NCBI GenBank assembly: GCA_951213105.1
Contig: OX578145.1
Location: 118,837,239-118,901,238 of the forward strand
Direction: 5' to 3'
From: Amaurobius ferox
Lineage: Eukaryota; Arthropoda; Arachnida; Araneae; Amaurobiidae
Length of the DNA: 64,000 nt
This document shows positions 11,662 through 21,185 of this stretch, in pieces (the first letter of the stretch is position 1; each line of letters begins with the position of its first letter). The notes beneath the pieces are model-generated. The model had not been told where the DNA came from and ran no database searches. It saw only the letters and a program-made list of their open reading frames with translations. Both the position numbers and the translations under genes were made by a program.

Positions 11662-12490
11662 AGACATCACCTCAAAAATGTTTGATTCGTGATCAAGGAT
11701 GCTTGAAACGTGATCTCCCGTCGAAAACTCGAATTCGAATTTTCGACCCCGTCACAATACATTCCTTATACATTATGTATATAAGGAAAGTAAAAAGAGA
11801 GTTTTGAAATTTCAACATTGCTCGGTGATCCCTCTTAATTATTTTGAAAGTTGTTAAGATATATCATATGACAGGAAAGGCAGATTAAAAAGAAATACTC
11901 TTTCTGTTTATACATAATTTTACCGCATTAAATGATATTTAACTACATTATTTCTTGGCAGGATTTTACAGAACTAAGTTTATAGCAGAGTTTTATAGCT
12001 TGTCTAGAATTTTAATGCTTGAAAGATTAATATTTTTGTAATAATACTGTTCTTGTATAACTCTTGCATAAATACTATACTTTGATTATTATACTTTTCA
12101 GTGCTGAAAGTAATTACATATTTTAATTATTTACTTTTAATTATTACTTTCAATTTTATTAATTGACTATTTCATGCTTGTTAAACTGATATTCAGTAAA
12201 AGTAGATAGTGATACATATTAAGGAATATTTGAAGATATTATCTGGAAATCAGGGAAATATCTGGAAATTTTTTATCTGAGATCCTGTAGTTACCCTGAG
12301 CTACTTAACATTTCAATTTGAAAAGAAAAAAAAATGTAGTACACTACCGGTGCGCAGTAATAAACATTTTTATTGAATTGGGTATAAAAATTCGTGTCAC
12401 ATAATCACCATGTGCGGCCTCACATAGCCGGGCCTTTTTTAACACATTTTCCATATTACAAACTAGAGCTCTGCATAGGCCAAAATGTCT

Positions 12491-12795
12491 GGGGCGCGGT
12501 AGCCCATTGGTTAGCGCGCTGGAGTTGCACTCGGTAGGCCCGGGTTCGATTCCAGCCACTGCCAAAACTGCCGCCGTGTTCATGCGGAGTACGATCACGT
12601 TAAACATGTGGGTCCGAAAGTCCTTCCGAGAAGTTGGTGGTAGGGGAAGGAGGGTACGGTCCCTGTGGATGCCTCCCCCACTGGGTTCCGGTCTAAATTG
12701 GGTGGCACTTCCTGGCCGTCCAAACGGTTACCTTACACCTTTCTGGTAGGTCGGACGGTCTGGGTCTCAACAACAACAACAACGACTCCAGCTCG
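12491..12795 (+). mobile_element. tRNA-derived SINE (unit 1)
   Basis: A degenerate tRNA-like head occupies 12491-12563, with an A-box-like GTAGCCCATTGG (12499-12510) and a good B box GGTTCGATTCC (12543-12553). These are the RNA polymerase III internal promoter elements. The body runs through GCGGAGTACGATCACGTT to a tail GGTCGGACGGTCTGGGTC ending in repeated AAC. The body is repeated in unit 2 and the tail recurs at 13120-13330 and 22500-22585. No reverse transcriptase is present, as expected for a SINE. Confidence 0.8.
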
Positions 12796-12913
12796 GCCAA
12801 CGGCCCTACCGTGTTGAAAACACCTGTTCTCGTTAGATCACCGAAGTCAAGCAGTATCGAGCGCGGTTAGTACTTGGGTGGGTGACCACCTGGAAACGCC
12901 ACGTGCTGTTGGC
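12796..12913 (+). rRNA. 5S rRNA-like sequence (probably SINE-associated pseudogene)
   Basis: 118 bases starting GCCAACGGCC and ending GTGCTGTTGGC, able to pair as the 5S terminal stem. The internal control region is recognisable: CACCGAAGTCAAGCAG (box A) and TTAGTACTTGGGTGGGTGAC (box C). It differs from the minus-strand copy at 18462-18579 at several sites (for example GAAACGCCACG against GGAACACCGTG), which suggests decay. It sits between two tRNA-SINE units, with a tRNA-type head 12 bases downstream, so I read it as part of a composite retroposon rather than a normal 5S gene. Confidence 0.75.
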
Positions 12914-13335
12914 ATATTTTGGATGCGGTAGCCCGGTGGTTTACGCGCTGCCACAACTGCCGCCGTATTCATGCGGAGTACGATCACGTTAAACATGTGG
13001 GTCCGTAAGCCCTTCTGAGAGGTTGGTGGTAGTGAAAGAAGGGTACGGTCCCTGTGGATGCCTCCTCCACTGGGTTCCGGTCTAAATTGGGTGGCACGTC
13101 CCGGCCGTCCAAACAGTTACCTTTCGCCTTTCTGGTAGGTCGGACGGTCTGGGTCTGAACAACAACAACGACTCCAGCCCGTTTTTCCGGCCGCCCAATT
13201 TTCTGCTCTATGTCCGGACGGATGAGCCGGATGGTCTGGGCTTTCGACGACCCCAGCCCGAGTTACCTTACATCTTTCTGGTAGGTCGGACGGTCTGGGT
13301 CTCAACAACAACGACCCCAGCCCGGTATACATTTG
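12914..13335 (+). mobile_element. tRNA-derived SINE (unit 2) with reiterated tails
   Basis: Starts with a shortened tRNA-like head (GCGGTAGCCCGGTGG) from which the B-box half is deleted. It then repeats the unit 1 body almost exactly. The tail module (GGTCGGACGGTCTGGGTC plus AAC repeats plus CCAGCCCG) recurs three times at about 13138, 13215 and 13285, which looks like tail slippage or serial retroposition. Confidence 0.75.
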
Positions 13336-14640
13336 GGATATAAGTCGAAACCCTTATATTTCAACTCGGTTCGGTCCGGTCCAAAAGGATGTTCCTCCAA
13401 ATGTGTCATTAACCTAAATTTATTCATTTAGATTTATAATTTAATAAAAAAAATTAAACATGCAAAAGTACTCTATTAAATTTCATTTCATTTTTTGGAA
13501 CATTGACTATGTCTGGACGACCCTAATTTTTAAAAACGGTACCCAAACCCGGCCTGGCCTGAAAGCCAGGGGGCATCAGCCCGTGGGTTGTACTAACATC
13601 GAGCCCGTGCAAACCTCTAATACAGACTTTTGTATCCTTAATCGAGCCCATGCAAACCTCCAACACATACTTTTGTATCCGTAATCTAGCCCAATTGCTT
13701 TGTAATTTTTTGCAGGGCGTTCTTATTGACTGAATCTATTTAATAAACAACTCCCTTCGTTTTATATCCAGGCGGGGCAACGTCATTTATCTGCAGGTGA
13801 CAACTTGTAGTTAGTATCCCATTACGGGACCTTTTTTTGCCTCCTTTTCATTCCTATCGTCACCTTTCGTCGGCCGCCGAACAGGTTCGATCGATTCAGA
13901 ATGGAAGCATTCCCAAGAGGCTGCTGCTTCGATGGCTTTTCAACTCTTTTGTTTCCTTGATCTAGATTTTTAACTTTCACCGCGAACCCAACCCGCTAAA
14001 TGCAATTTTTATTTCGAAATCTTCAATCGACGAATTTTACTTTCACCCAGAAAGGATTATTATTTTTTTTGCTTTCTTTGACTTTTGCTTATTTCGTATC
14101 GAGAAAGTGTTGTTTTCCCGAAACTTTTCGAATTCGAATGCAGCAAACCTTCTAAACCTATTTTGAATACTTTTGGAAATAGGCTACACAGAACCCGTCT
14201 ATAGAGGGCATTTCCAAAGCATATTCCAGCAAGGCTGAGCTTAGTTTTTAAGACGGGATATCACCCTATAAACATTAAAAAATTCATTTTTGATTTTTAT
14301 TTTCTATATATATTGAATACAATTTTAAGAATATTGAAAAAATATCAAAATATTCTAATTAGAACGCATTTTATAATAAAATGTGTAAAATAATTCATGT
14401 TCAAATCCAGCAAAGTTTCTCTAATTTTCAGACAGTTTTTCTCAAAACTGCTATTTTCAACCTTTCGCGCATTGTAGTTTCAAAACTTATAACCCAATGT
14501 CTTAAAAACTTTGTATGCTATTGTATTATGTGCATATTTATAGTGTTGATATGTAAAACGTTTCACTGTGCTTTGCCTAATTACAAGGTAAAACAACCTT
14601 TACAGGCAACCATTCCTATTAAGTGAAAGTAAGGTTGCCA
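13336..14640. other. No gene seen; unique AT-rich DNA with one short tandem duplication
   Basis: A roughly 46-base unit containing GAGCCC(A/G)TGCAAACCTC and ACTTTTGTATCC is present twice at 13598-13692. A somewhat GC-richer stretch lies at 13770-14000. No exon pair or protein signature recognised. Confidence 0.4.
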
Positions 14641-15319
14641 TACCTTTTAAAAGTATTGGCAGAATTGGCGACTTATCGAATATGCTAGAACTATATCGAA
14701 ATATCGAATATTCTTAGAGATACGAGCACTTTCTATGGAGAGTTTATAAGAAAACCATCGCTCAGTTGGATAGAGTTGATAATGATGAATTGATGGTGGA
14801 ATTAGTTGAACAATAAAATCCACCTAAATTTAAATAAATATCTGTCAACAAATTTCTATTAAAAAATATTTTCTACAACATTTTTTGATATTTTTAGCAT
14901 TCAATCACAAAACTACCTTAAAATTAACTTTATGTATTTATTTTTTGCAAACTTCAATGCCATTTTATGCGGAGGTTAAAATATAACCTCGTAAAAGATA
15001 TTAAAAATGATTGAAAATGCATCTGTCCCAGTTTATCTATAAATGTGCCTGCAGCATTTGTATTGCAATACACTTTCCACTATTATTAATTAATCTGTCA
15101 TAAAAACAAAATTATCTACCAAACTTTTATTAAATGCAATGTTTTGTAGTAATAGGAGTGAGACAACCCACCCAAAAAATGTTCTATCAAGAAATAATAA
15201 CAAATCCGTAAATTTTTTTAATATTCCACTGCAACAAACGATTATTAAGCTGGTAAGCTTAATCTCCCAATGAAGTTATCTGCCTAACTGATAGAACTGA
15301 ATTTGTCGTTCTCTATAGA
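14641..15319. other. No gene seen
   Basis: AT-rich, with a repeated CGATATTTCGATA-type motif near 14675-14720. No coding or RNA feature supported. Confidence 0.35.
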
Positions 15320-15960
15320 ACAGGGGTTCTAAATATAAAGATACGCCTCCCCATGGACAGATTCAGCGACGTCGACTTTGTGGGTTCGAGACACTTTTCG
15401 AACCCCCAACAATTTTGTGGTGGGAAACCCTTACATGCATAAAGTTTGTTTTCTTGTTATTAATTCTTCAAGTTTTTCATTATTCATTCCATGTTTACTA
15501 TAAAATTGCATGGATAGACATCCCCCCCCCCCCCTCAGACTGTTTATTGTATTATGAACACAAGATTTTAACCCAGAAATTATGTAAAGAGAAATGTGTT
15601 GACATTTTAAATATTGGTAAAAGTACTTAAAAATATATTTTACATTTTGTGTTATTTTTATACAGATAATTGAGCTGGAAATTCACTATGTATCTGTATA
15701 TTGTATTATAATAATATTGCATCTACAAAAGCAAAATAAATGAAATAAATATCTAAAAGAAAATATTTTTCTGCACTTAACTATGATTTGCTTCATTTTA
15801 GCATTTCAGCCGTCTTATTGTGTCAGTGTGCCAGATAATCTGACTGAATGGCATTTAAACTAGACGTAAATCCTTTGAAACATACATGGCTCATTCAATT
15901 CAAAAATTTGCGGAACCCCCAATATTTTTTCAAGTCGGCGCCTATATGGACAGATTCTAG
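15320..15960 (+). mobile_element. Possible hAT remnant
   Basis: CAGGGGTTCTAAA at 15320 has the form of a hAT terminus. About 600 bases on, GCGGAACCCCCAATATTTTT (15911-15930) resembles an inner copy of CGAACCCCCAACAATTTT at 15398-15415. The 12-base word ATGGACAGATTC occurs at both 15354 and 15945. No transposase remains. The boundary is uncertain. Confidence 0.35.
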
Positions 15961-15966
15961 GGGAGA

Positions 15967-16032
15967 TATAAAAGGCCCAGGTCGCCCGACTCACCCGAGG
16001 GTATGAGCAGCAAAGTGAGCGGCCGGCCTAGG
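15967..16032 (+). promoter_or_regulatory. TATA box followed by first-exon-like segment (candidate)
   Basis: TATAAAAG at 15967-15974 is followed about 20-25 bases later by CTCACCC, then ATG at 16003. A ten-codon open frame (MSSKVSGRPR) ends exactly at a consensus 5' splice site, AGG|GTAAGTGTGAG (16030-16041). The segment is much richer in G+C than its surroundings. It could be the promoter and first exon of a host gene, or the TATA/R region of an old LTR, since many arthropod LTRs have this layout. No downstream exon was identified. Confidence 0.35.
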
Positions 16033-16311
16033 GTAAGTGTGAGTCACCTCTCAAATATAAATTGTTTCATCCGAATTTTACGTAAACATTGGACGTACAC
16101 AAATCTCTAGAATGTTTAGGGACTGGAAACCTTCACAAATATTTCATACACAGACGTTGGATAATGAAGGTTAGTTAGACAACATACTTAAAATTGTTTT
16201 ATAATATACCACTACATGCCCCTGGACGCTGCAGATAGCTGCAAAACACTCGCCAGCAGATATAGCGGGGTATATATCAGAATCATTAAAACGCGTATAT
16301 CTGTTTGCATA

Positions 16312-16514
16312 CAGTGTTTTTTTCAGGACTTTTTGGCCCGAGGGGGGGGGCGAATAATGCCCCCCTCGCCGGAAACATTTTTTGTTAACCTGGTTTCTAT
16401 TTATATGACACATCATTTAGATATATTTATATAGGACAAATAGAAAACTTGGCCCCCTTAAAATTTCATTCGCCCCCCCCCCCCCCCGGCTAAAAAGTCC
16501 TGAAAGAAACACTG
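16312..16514 (+). mobile_element. MITE with about 45-bp terminal inverted repeats (hAT-like ends)
   Basis: Begins CAGTGTTTTTTTCAGGACTT and ends with the inverted AAGTCCTGAAAGAAACACTG, each followed inward by a G- or C-run and GCGAAT/ATTCGC. 203 bases, no coding. CAGTG ends suggest hAT. The flanking 8-mers do not match well. Confidence 0.7.
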
Positions 16515-16797
16515 TTCGAAAGACCCCCCCACAATTTTCGAATGAATTTTTAAAAATCCCAGGATCTTCACTAATGATAAATAAATAATCATTTCAGATG
16601 TAATTTTAAGATCAGAAAACGAATAATATAAAATTTTGAACACCAACATGAATGGCTTTCTAGATATTGCACGTTTTTTAAAAAAAATCATAAAATTAGA
16701 GTTGTTGGTATCGCCCAACATGTTTATTTTTCATGTGCAGTATTATGTAAAAACTATATTACCATCATTCTCGTGGATCTAGTTAGTTCCATTCATG
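16515..16797 (+). mobile_element. HINE family A internal fragment
   Basis: Aligns with 38106-38160 and 40370-40540: CAATTTTCGAATGAATTTTT, then GATATTGCACGTTTTTTAAA, then CATTCTCGTGGATCTAG and TTCCATTCATGAG. It is diverged and flanked on both sides by copies of the same MITE in opposite orientation. Confidence 0.6.
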
Positions 16798-16914
16798 AGC
16801 TGTGTTTCTTTCAGGACTTTTTGGTCGGGAGGGGGAGTTTTCTATTTATCCTATATAAATATATCTAAATGCTGTGCCATATAAATAGAAACTAGGTTAA
16901 CAAAAAATGTTAGG
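16798..16914 (-). mobile_element. Second, truncated copy of the 16.3-kb MITE
   Basis: CTGTGTTTCTTTCAGGACTT at the left, then sequence matching the inverse of 16375-16435 (CCTATATAAATATATC, GTTAACAAAAAATGTT). The right terminus is missing where HINE-B sequence begins. Confidence 0.65.
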
Positions 16915-17173
16915 ACCAACAAAAGAATAGGACCAACCCCGTTACTAAGACTTGCCGTTCTCGAGATATTTTAGTTCTTACTCATCTTTGCTACGCCGCC
17001 TTTGAAAAGGTGTCCAGTTACCCAATCAAAACGAAAATTGAATTAGAAGTGCAAATTCAGTGTTGTTTTGCGCAAAGTGAAAATAAACTCAATTTAATGA
17101 ATTATTAAAGAAATAAAGAGAATGAATTTGAGTCTATAGGGAAAATCATGGGCTACACACATCAGATTTTTTA
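16915..17173 (+). mobile_element. HINE family B, 3' fragment
   Basis: Shares AAGAATAGGACCAACCCC, CTCGAGATATTTTAGTT and the 3' end GGGAAAATCATGGGC...ACATCAGATTTTT with 33850-34080 and 35215-35427. The 5' half is missing. Confidence 0.7.
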
Positions 17174-17361
17174 TGTGCGCACTTAACAAACAGAAATATT
17201 TTTGTAATGCAGATTTTATTATAAAAAACTGTTTTGACAGGAATCATGGGCGGCATGGGTCGTAAGATCTTTCCCAAGGGAAGTGTGAAATCAAAAATTT
17301 TAAGAGCCATTGCTATAAATGTACGTAAAAGTGCTGCACGTGATAAGTTTTCTTGTTGCCG

Positions 17362-17445
17362 TTACAGGTACCGGTTTTTCCATGCTGTGACGATCTCATA
17401 GTACGCGCGGAACCGGTCCATAAATGCGGGATCGTGAACCCAACT
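17362..17445 (-). pseudogene. Short protein-like open stretch ending in a stop (unknown)
   Basis: On the minus strand a frame reads WVHDPAFMDRFRAYYEIV, continues TAWKNRYL and stops at TAA (17362-17364). The codons are GC-rich compared with the AT-rich setting. Upstream, an AG acceptor-like CCCATAG precedes the W codon, while the same frame closes at a TAG about 12 bases before. It could be the last exon of a host gene or a relic of a TE protein. I do not recognise the family. Confidence 0.25.
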
Positions 17446-17789
17446 ATGGGATAAGCCCTACTGGCGAGTTCTGCGAGTATGACATTAATGAATATTGAAT
17501 GAACGATAGATTCCTGACTATTCAAACTAATATGAACTGAGACTAGCTGGGATATGGCCAAACTCGGTTGACACAGAAAAGACCTCGTATACTGCAGTGT
17601 GCAGTTTATCTCTGACATTTGCGATAATGCCCCTCCTCTAGGATCTTACTCATTACTGGCATTAACAAAATATGTACTGTAAGAAAATGATTATATAAAA
17701 TAAATACATATGTAATTATTTGTTTCGTACAATTCTGTGCATACTCGTTGTACTCTCATCCTGCTGTTCAATGCATCGTAGGGTGTTCA

Positions 17790-18174
17790 GCCACATTTAG
17801 GCCTTCCGTATGCGAAATTGAGCTTTCTCCTGGACACATATCATTTTTCTCTTCACTCGCTTCACTCACTAAATTTTAGTTATGTCACCGGTCACTTCTA
17901 CTGCTCATCCTCATTAAATTTAATTTTTATGGCGTCTTCCGTAAGATTGTCAATCCTTCCATTACATGTTCTGAAAATGGAAGATATTTTACTATATGAG
18001 CGGAAGATTATCTCCATCTTCTTCCATGGTTTTATATGAAAGAATTTGTTTCCGGACTTCGCGAGAGTGGATGCCTCAACTTCGTCAGAAAAATTGATAC
18101 GACGGTGAAAAAATGCTTGCTCGGATAACACTGAACCTCAGATTAACGGGGCTCGGATTATCGAAACTATACTG
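17790..18174 (-). mobile_element. pogo/Tigger-like terminal fragment
   Basis: The right edge, read on the minus strand, is CAGTATAGTTTCGATAATCC followed by GAGCCCCGTTAATCTGAGG, the typical start of Tigger/pogo elements, and is bounded by TA. A 77-codon minus-strand open stretch at 17898-18131 is not clearly transposase. The opposite terminus was not found, so this is a truncated relic. Confidence 0.5.
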
Positions 18175-18264
18175 TATCTTTTTTTCTGGAAAAACTTTTT
18201 TTTCCCCCAATGGCCAGGCACTAGACTCTAGCACTAGACTCTACGTCGGCTTACGTCGTTTGCC

Positions 18265-18453
18265 CTATGTACGGCCGAAATCGTGAACCATTTTTCCGTC
18301 CTAGGACGTTGCCCCAGGCGCACCAGAGGGGGGCGGAACACACTGCGCCCACAACACACAAAATCCATGTCTTACGTGGGACTCGAACCCACAACGTGGC
18401 GGCCGATCGATCGCTGGAAACGCTCGCCTTGACCGTTCACCCACCACGTCGAC
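18265..18453 (-). mobile_element. tRNA-derived SINE head fused downstream of a 5S-like sequence
   Basis: On the minus strand GACGTGGTGGGTGAACGG (A-box region, 18434-18453) is followed by a strong B box, GTGGGTTCGAGTCCCAC (18376-18392). The tRNA-like head is about 82 bases and is followed by a short body containing GTGTGTTGTGGGCGCAG. Unlike the SINE at 12.5 kb this head is nearly complete. It begins 9-11 bases after the 5S-like 3' end. Confidence 0.7.
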
Positions 18454-18461
18454 TTAAATGA

Positions 18462-18579
18462 GCCAACAGCACACGGTGTTCCCAGGTGGTCACCCACCCA
18501 AGTACTATCCGCGCCCGATGCTGCTTAACTTCGGTGATCTAACGGGAACCGGTGTTTTCAGCACGGTCAAGCCGTTGGC
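18462..18579 (-). rRNA. 5S rRNA-like sequence (probably SINE-associated)
   Basis: 118 bases on the minus strand, GCCAACGGCTTGACC to GTGCTGTTGGC, with box A CACCGAAGTTAAGCAGCATC and box C AGTACTTGGGTGGGTGACC intact. It is closer to canonical animal 5S than the copy at 12796. It stands alone, not in a tandem 5S cluster, and is immediately followed by a tRNA-like head, as at the other locus. A functional dispersed 5S gene cannot be excluded. There is no clear T-run terminator directly after it. Confidence 0.75.
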
Positions 18580-19170
18580 TCTTTCTGGAAAAACTAACTG
18601 AAATGTTTCACCAAATAAACAAACAAATAAAAGAACCTGAATATAGTCTGAATTGCTTTGAATTCTTTACCTTCTTCTAGCTCTTCCCGTCCGAAATCTC
18701 TTCTGAAAAATCTTCACTATACTTTCCTCATATTCCGGATGTAACATTGACACTGTCCTCTCTTCGATGCATCAAAGACTCAAACGTCAAACCTGTTCTC
18801 GCGATGCCTAATGAATAAAGCAATGGCAAACGGCAATTACCCCGATCACGATTCGCAATGATAGATGTCTCCATGAACCCTTAATGGACCGATAAAGGGT
18901 ACCGAGTAGTTATTTCATACTTCGGCAGAGGTTGAAGTTCGACGGGGATATTTTAAAATTGATATTTGGAATAAGTAAGGATGGATTATGGAGATATTTT
19001 ATTGGTTGTGTTCTGAATTCGTAAGCAGTACATCTCCTGTAGTGTGTTTATGACCTCTTGTGTTCTACTCGGATAGTAAGATGTTATCAACTTGCCGTAT
19101 ATTAATCAACAAAGTCTTTAGGGCTATGACACATGAACGTTGTCTCCCGTCCGTTTTAGAGTAAAAGAAT

Positions 19171-19220
19171 GCCTGGAGCTTGTCTCACGAGATGACATTC
19201 TCGTGTGAAAAGCTCCAGGC
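19171..19220. repeat. 50-base hairpin
   Basis: GCCTGGAGCT (19171-19180) pairs perfectly with AGCTCCAGGC (19211-19220). Inside, CACGAGA (19186-19192) pairs with TCTCGTG (19199-19205) around a six-base loop. It lies inside or at the edge of the Tc1 relic. Confidence 0.75.
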
Positions 19221-19239
19221 GTTCGATAACAAATGCGGG

Positions 19240-19870
19240 CTTGTTGGCCAGTCTTTTTCCACACACGTATATGGCGGTCATCGGCACTGAGAGAGAGGCG
19301 GGATTCGTCGCTAAAGACAACATGCCTTTAATCGGACACTGTCCAAGCTGACCGAGCTCGGCACCAATCCAGACGGCTCTACCTATGTTAAGGAGTCAGT
19401 GGTAGACGTCTTAATGGACGTCGGTATCTAATCCCACTTTCTGCCAGTCGTCTTTGAATAGTATCCCTTGATATAGGATCCATGGAGGATGGCAAGTGCC
19501 TTCGAATGGTTGATAATGACGCCATTGGTATCTCTCCTGCCTGCACGATCCTTTTGAGCAGATGTCTGTCTGGGGCGGCCTGAGCCTTTGAAACAGTTAC
19601 ATATGTCTTCTCTGATTCACTGTTACCAACACCGAGTAATTACCATATCGCTCCGACCAAAATGGTGACTGATACGTCTGTTTGACCAACCAACTCCCCT
19701 TAGACCTACGATGCGACCTCTCTGTAAATCCGGCAATTGTTCGTAGCACCATCGAATACGTCGCAAAGGCATCATTTTATACAACTAGCATTATCAAAGC
19801 AGAAAATCCAATTCTAATTGCCAAACCAGTCGTTTTAAATGCTGCACTATGTGTCGTTCTCGTTGCATGA
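19240..19870 (-). pseudogene. Tc1-like transposase pseudogene (copy 1)
   Basis: Reading the minus strand through several frame changes gives an N-terminal helix-turn-helix segment (LPDLQRGRIVGLRGVGWS, then RRISHHFGRSDMV at about 19655-19750). After it come SGRPRQT-type and RRRLPLTP-like stretches, then VVFSDESRLSLSADDR and HIRVWK near 19260-19310. The last includes the first acidic residue of the DDE catalytic triad. Family proteins are about 340 residues. Here the second and third catalytic residues are absent and there are stops and frameshifts, so it is inactive. Known role of the family: cut-and-paste transposition into TA. Confidence 0.75.
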
Positions 19871-20000
19871 GCCCTATAACATCATTGGCGCTGACAGTTT
19901 GGATTATTTGTATAGCGATGAAAATGTTTGATCATTTGCATAACAATATTTGTATGCCGAGTTTTGCGAATATTTTTTATGGGTGAAGATATGTTTAATT

Positions 20001-20680
20001 AAAGAACAATTAAACTGAGTGTTAATTAAAAGTACTTACTCGGTATTTAAAATGTGTGCAGCTTCTAATAGCATTCTAAATAATATTGTTTAAAATTTTA
20101 TTAAAATGTTTAACTCTCTATAAAAAAGTATAATAATATCTGTTTCCGCTATACAAAATTATCTTTAGGAAAATTAAAGAATGAAACCTTCTCCTCCCAT
20201 TTATAAGCGAATTAACAGATATACCCGCTCTTGCTCAGGATTTAAAATGTGTGCAAATTTCAATAGTATCCTTAATGATACTGTTCTTCAAAAATTCTAT
20301 AAAAATATTTTATTTAATCCCCCCCCTCCCCTAAAAAAGTATAAGAATATTTGTTCCCGCTTACAAAATTACGTTCGCAGGTAAATCAAAAGAACAAAAC
20401 AACACAACCTGGTCTCGTTTGCAAGCAAATGCAGAAAAAAGAAGAAAGATGATCCCACAGAAAAAAATGTTGTCTGTCTACATACGCCCAAAATGAATAT
20501 TCCAAAATGGTAGCAAAAGATATATCCGCGCCATTTTTATCCTGATTCAACAATCTGCTATACGTCATACAAAATATATGGTTTTAAAAAATATTTTTCA
20601 AAATAAAACAGATGACTTAAAAACATTAAAATATTAGTTATTTCCGTAATCTTAAATCCCAAAACCTTAACTCATGGAGT
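20001..20680. other. No gene seen; AT-rich with a partial internal duplication
   Basis: 20025-20165 and 20220-20375 share AGGATTTAAAATGTGTGCA-type and AAAAAAGTATAA(G/T)AATAT words, so a roughly 190-base unit is repeated about twice. No coding feature. Confidence 0.45.
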
Positions 20681-21185
20681 TAGAAAGAAGATGATAAAAC
20701 TCCTATGGATGAAAGGCTTGAAAATACCATAATACTTTGAGAATTATATCTAGGTACCGCTAGTGTTAGTGAAATAGCTGTTATTGTTAGTTTGCACAAT
20801 AGAAAAGCGTAGTATTTAGCATATGTATTTTTTGTTGTTTTTAAATTAAGGGTTCCCTAATTATGAGTGCAATTAATCAGTATTTTTTCATAGTTGTAGG
20901 ATAGAGTACAGAATATATGGCGATAAACATAAATCGAAAGGTAAAATAATTTTGAATACGTAGGAATATTCATTGTTTCAGTTCTACTTTGCATTGCTCT
21001 AATAATTTATTTTTACAAAATGGGCAGTTTAAATAAATATTTTGGGCCTTTCGCCGTAGAAATGCATACAATACAGGACTATTTATCTCATCCCAGCGCC
21101 ACCTGAATGATTGTCTCAAACGATATTGGCGTTTTCTTAATATGAAATTTTAACCCCTTATTTTTACCTCCATGCCTTAACTGAT
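20681..21185. repeat. Dispersed repeat, copy 1 (inverted partner at about 31990-32500)
   Basis: About 500 bases align in inverse orientation with 31990-32500. Shared words include TTTGAGAATTATAT, TTTTTAAATTAAGGGTTCCC, CAGTATTTTTTCATAGTTGT and the cGCCATCTGAATaaTTGTCTCAAAc block. I judge identity near 80 percent by eye. No terminal motif of a known TE class and no coding sequence. Unclassified. Confidence 0.65.

Larger units (their letters stand above)
4244..11795 (-). mobile_element. HINE family A, minus strand, split by an LTR retroelement
   Basis: The 3' end lies at 4244-4344 (AATCTGATGTGGGCAGCAC, then subterminal TTCCTTATATAATG). The remainder, including the TGGCGA/CGCCAA stretch at about 11040-11090, the CA microsatellite at 11589-11660 and the 5' palindrome at 11763-11790, resumes at 10927. 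Rejoining the halves across 4345-10921 reproduces the intact copies at 55283 and 63004 except for one duplicated GATAC. No coding capacity. Confidence 0.8.
4033..12298. mobile_element. Outer element with CAGGGT ends, host of the nested HINE-A and LTR element
   Basis: The left edge reads CAGGGTGAATACAGAACCT and the inverted right edge reads CAGGGTAACTACAGGATCT. Both ends also carry repeats of a TCAGGGAAAT word (4058, 4089, 4113 and 12249). The two halves, 4033-4243 and 11796-12298, are separated only by the HINE-A insertion, so they form one interrupted element of about 710 bases. CAGGG ends are typical of hAT transposons. No clear 8-bp target duplication was found and no transposase remains. 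Confidence 0.45.
19150..20000 (-). mobile_element. Tc1-like transposon, degenerate copy 1
   Basis: Parallels 22605-23390 along most of its length in the same orientation. Its right flank (ATTGGCGCTGACAGTTTGG, GCCGAGTTTTGCG) matches the 5' untranslated part of copy 2. The termini are too eroded to place exactly. Confidence 0.7.

Noticed and set aside
12491..12563. Possible functional tRNA gene
   Set aside because: The A and B boxes are good but the cloverleaf stems do not pair well, there is no T-run terminator, and the sequence continues into a repeated SINE body.
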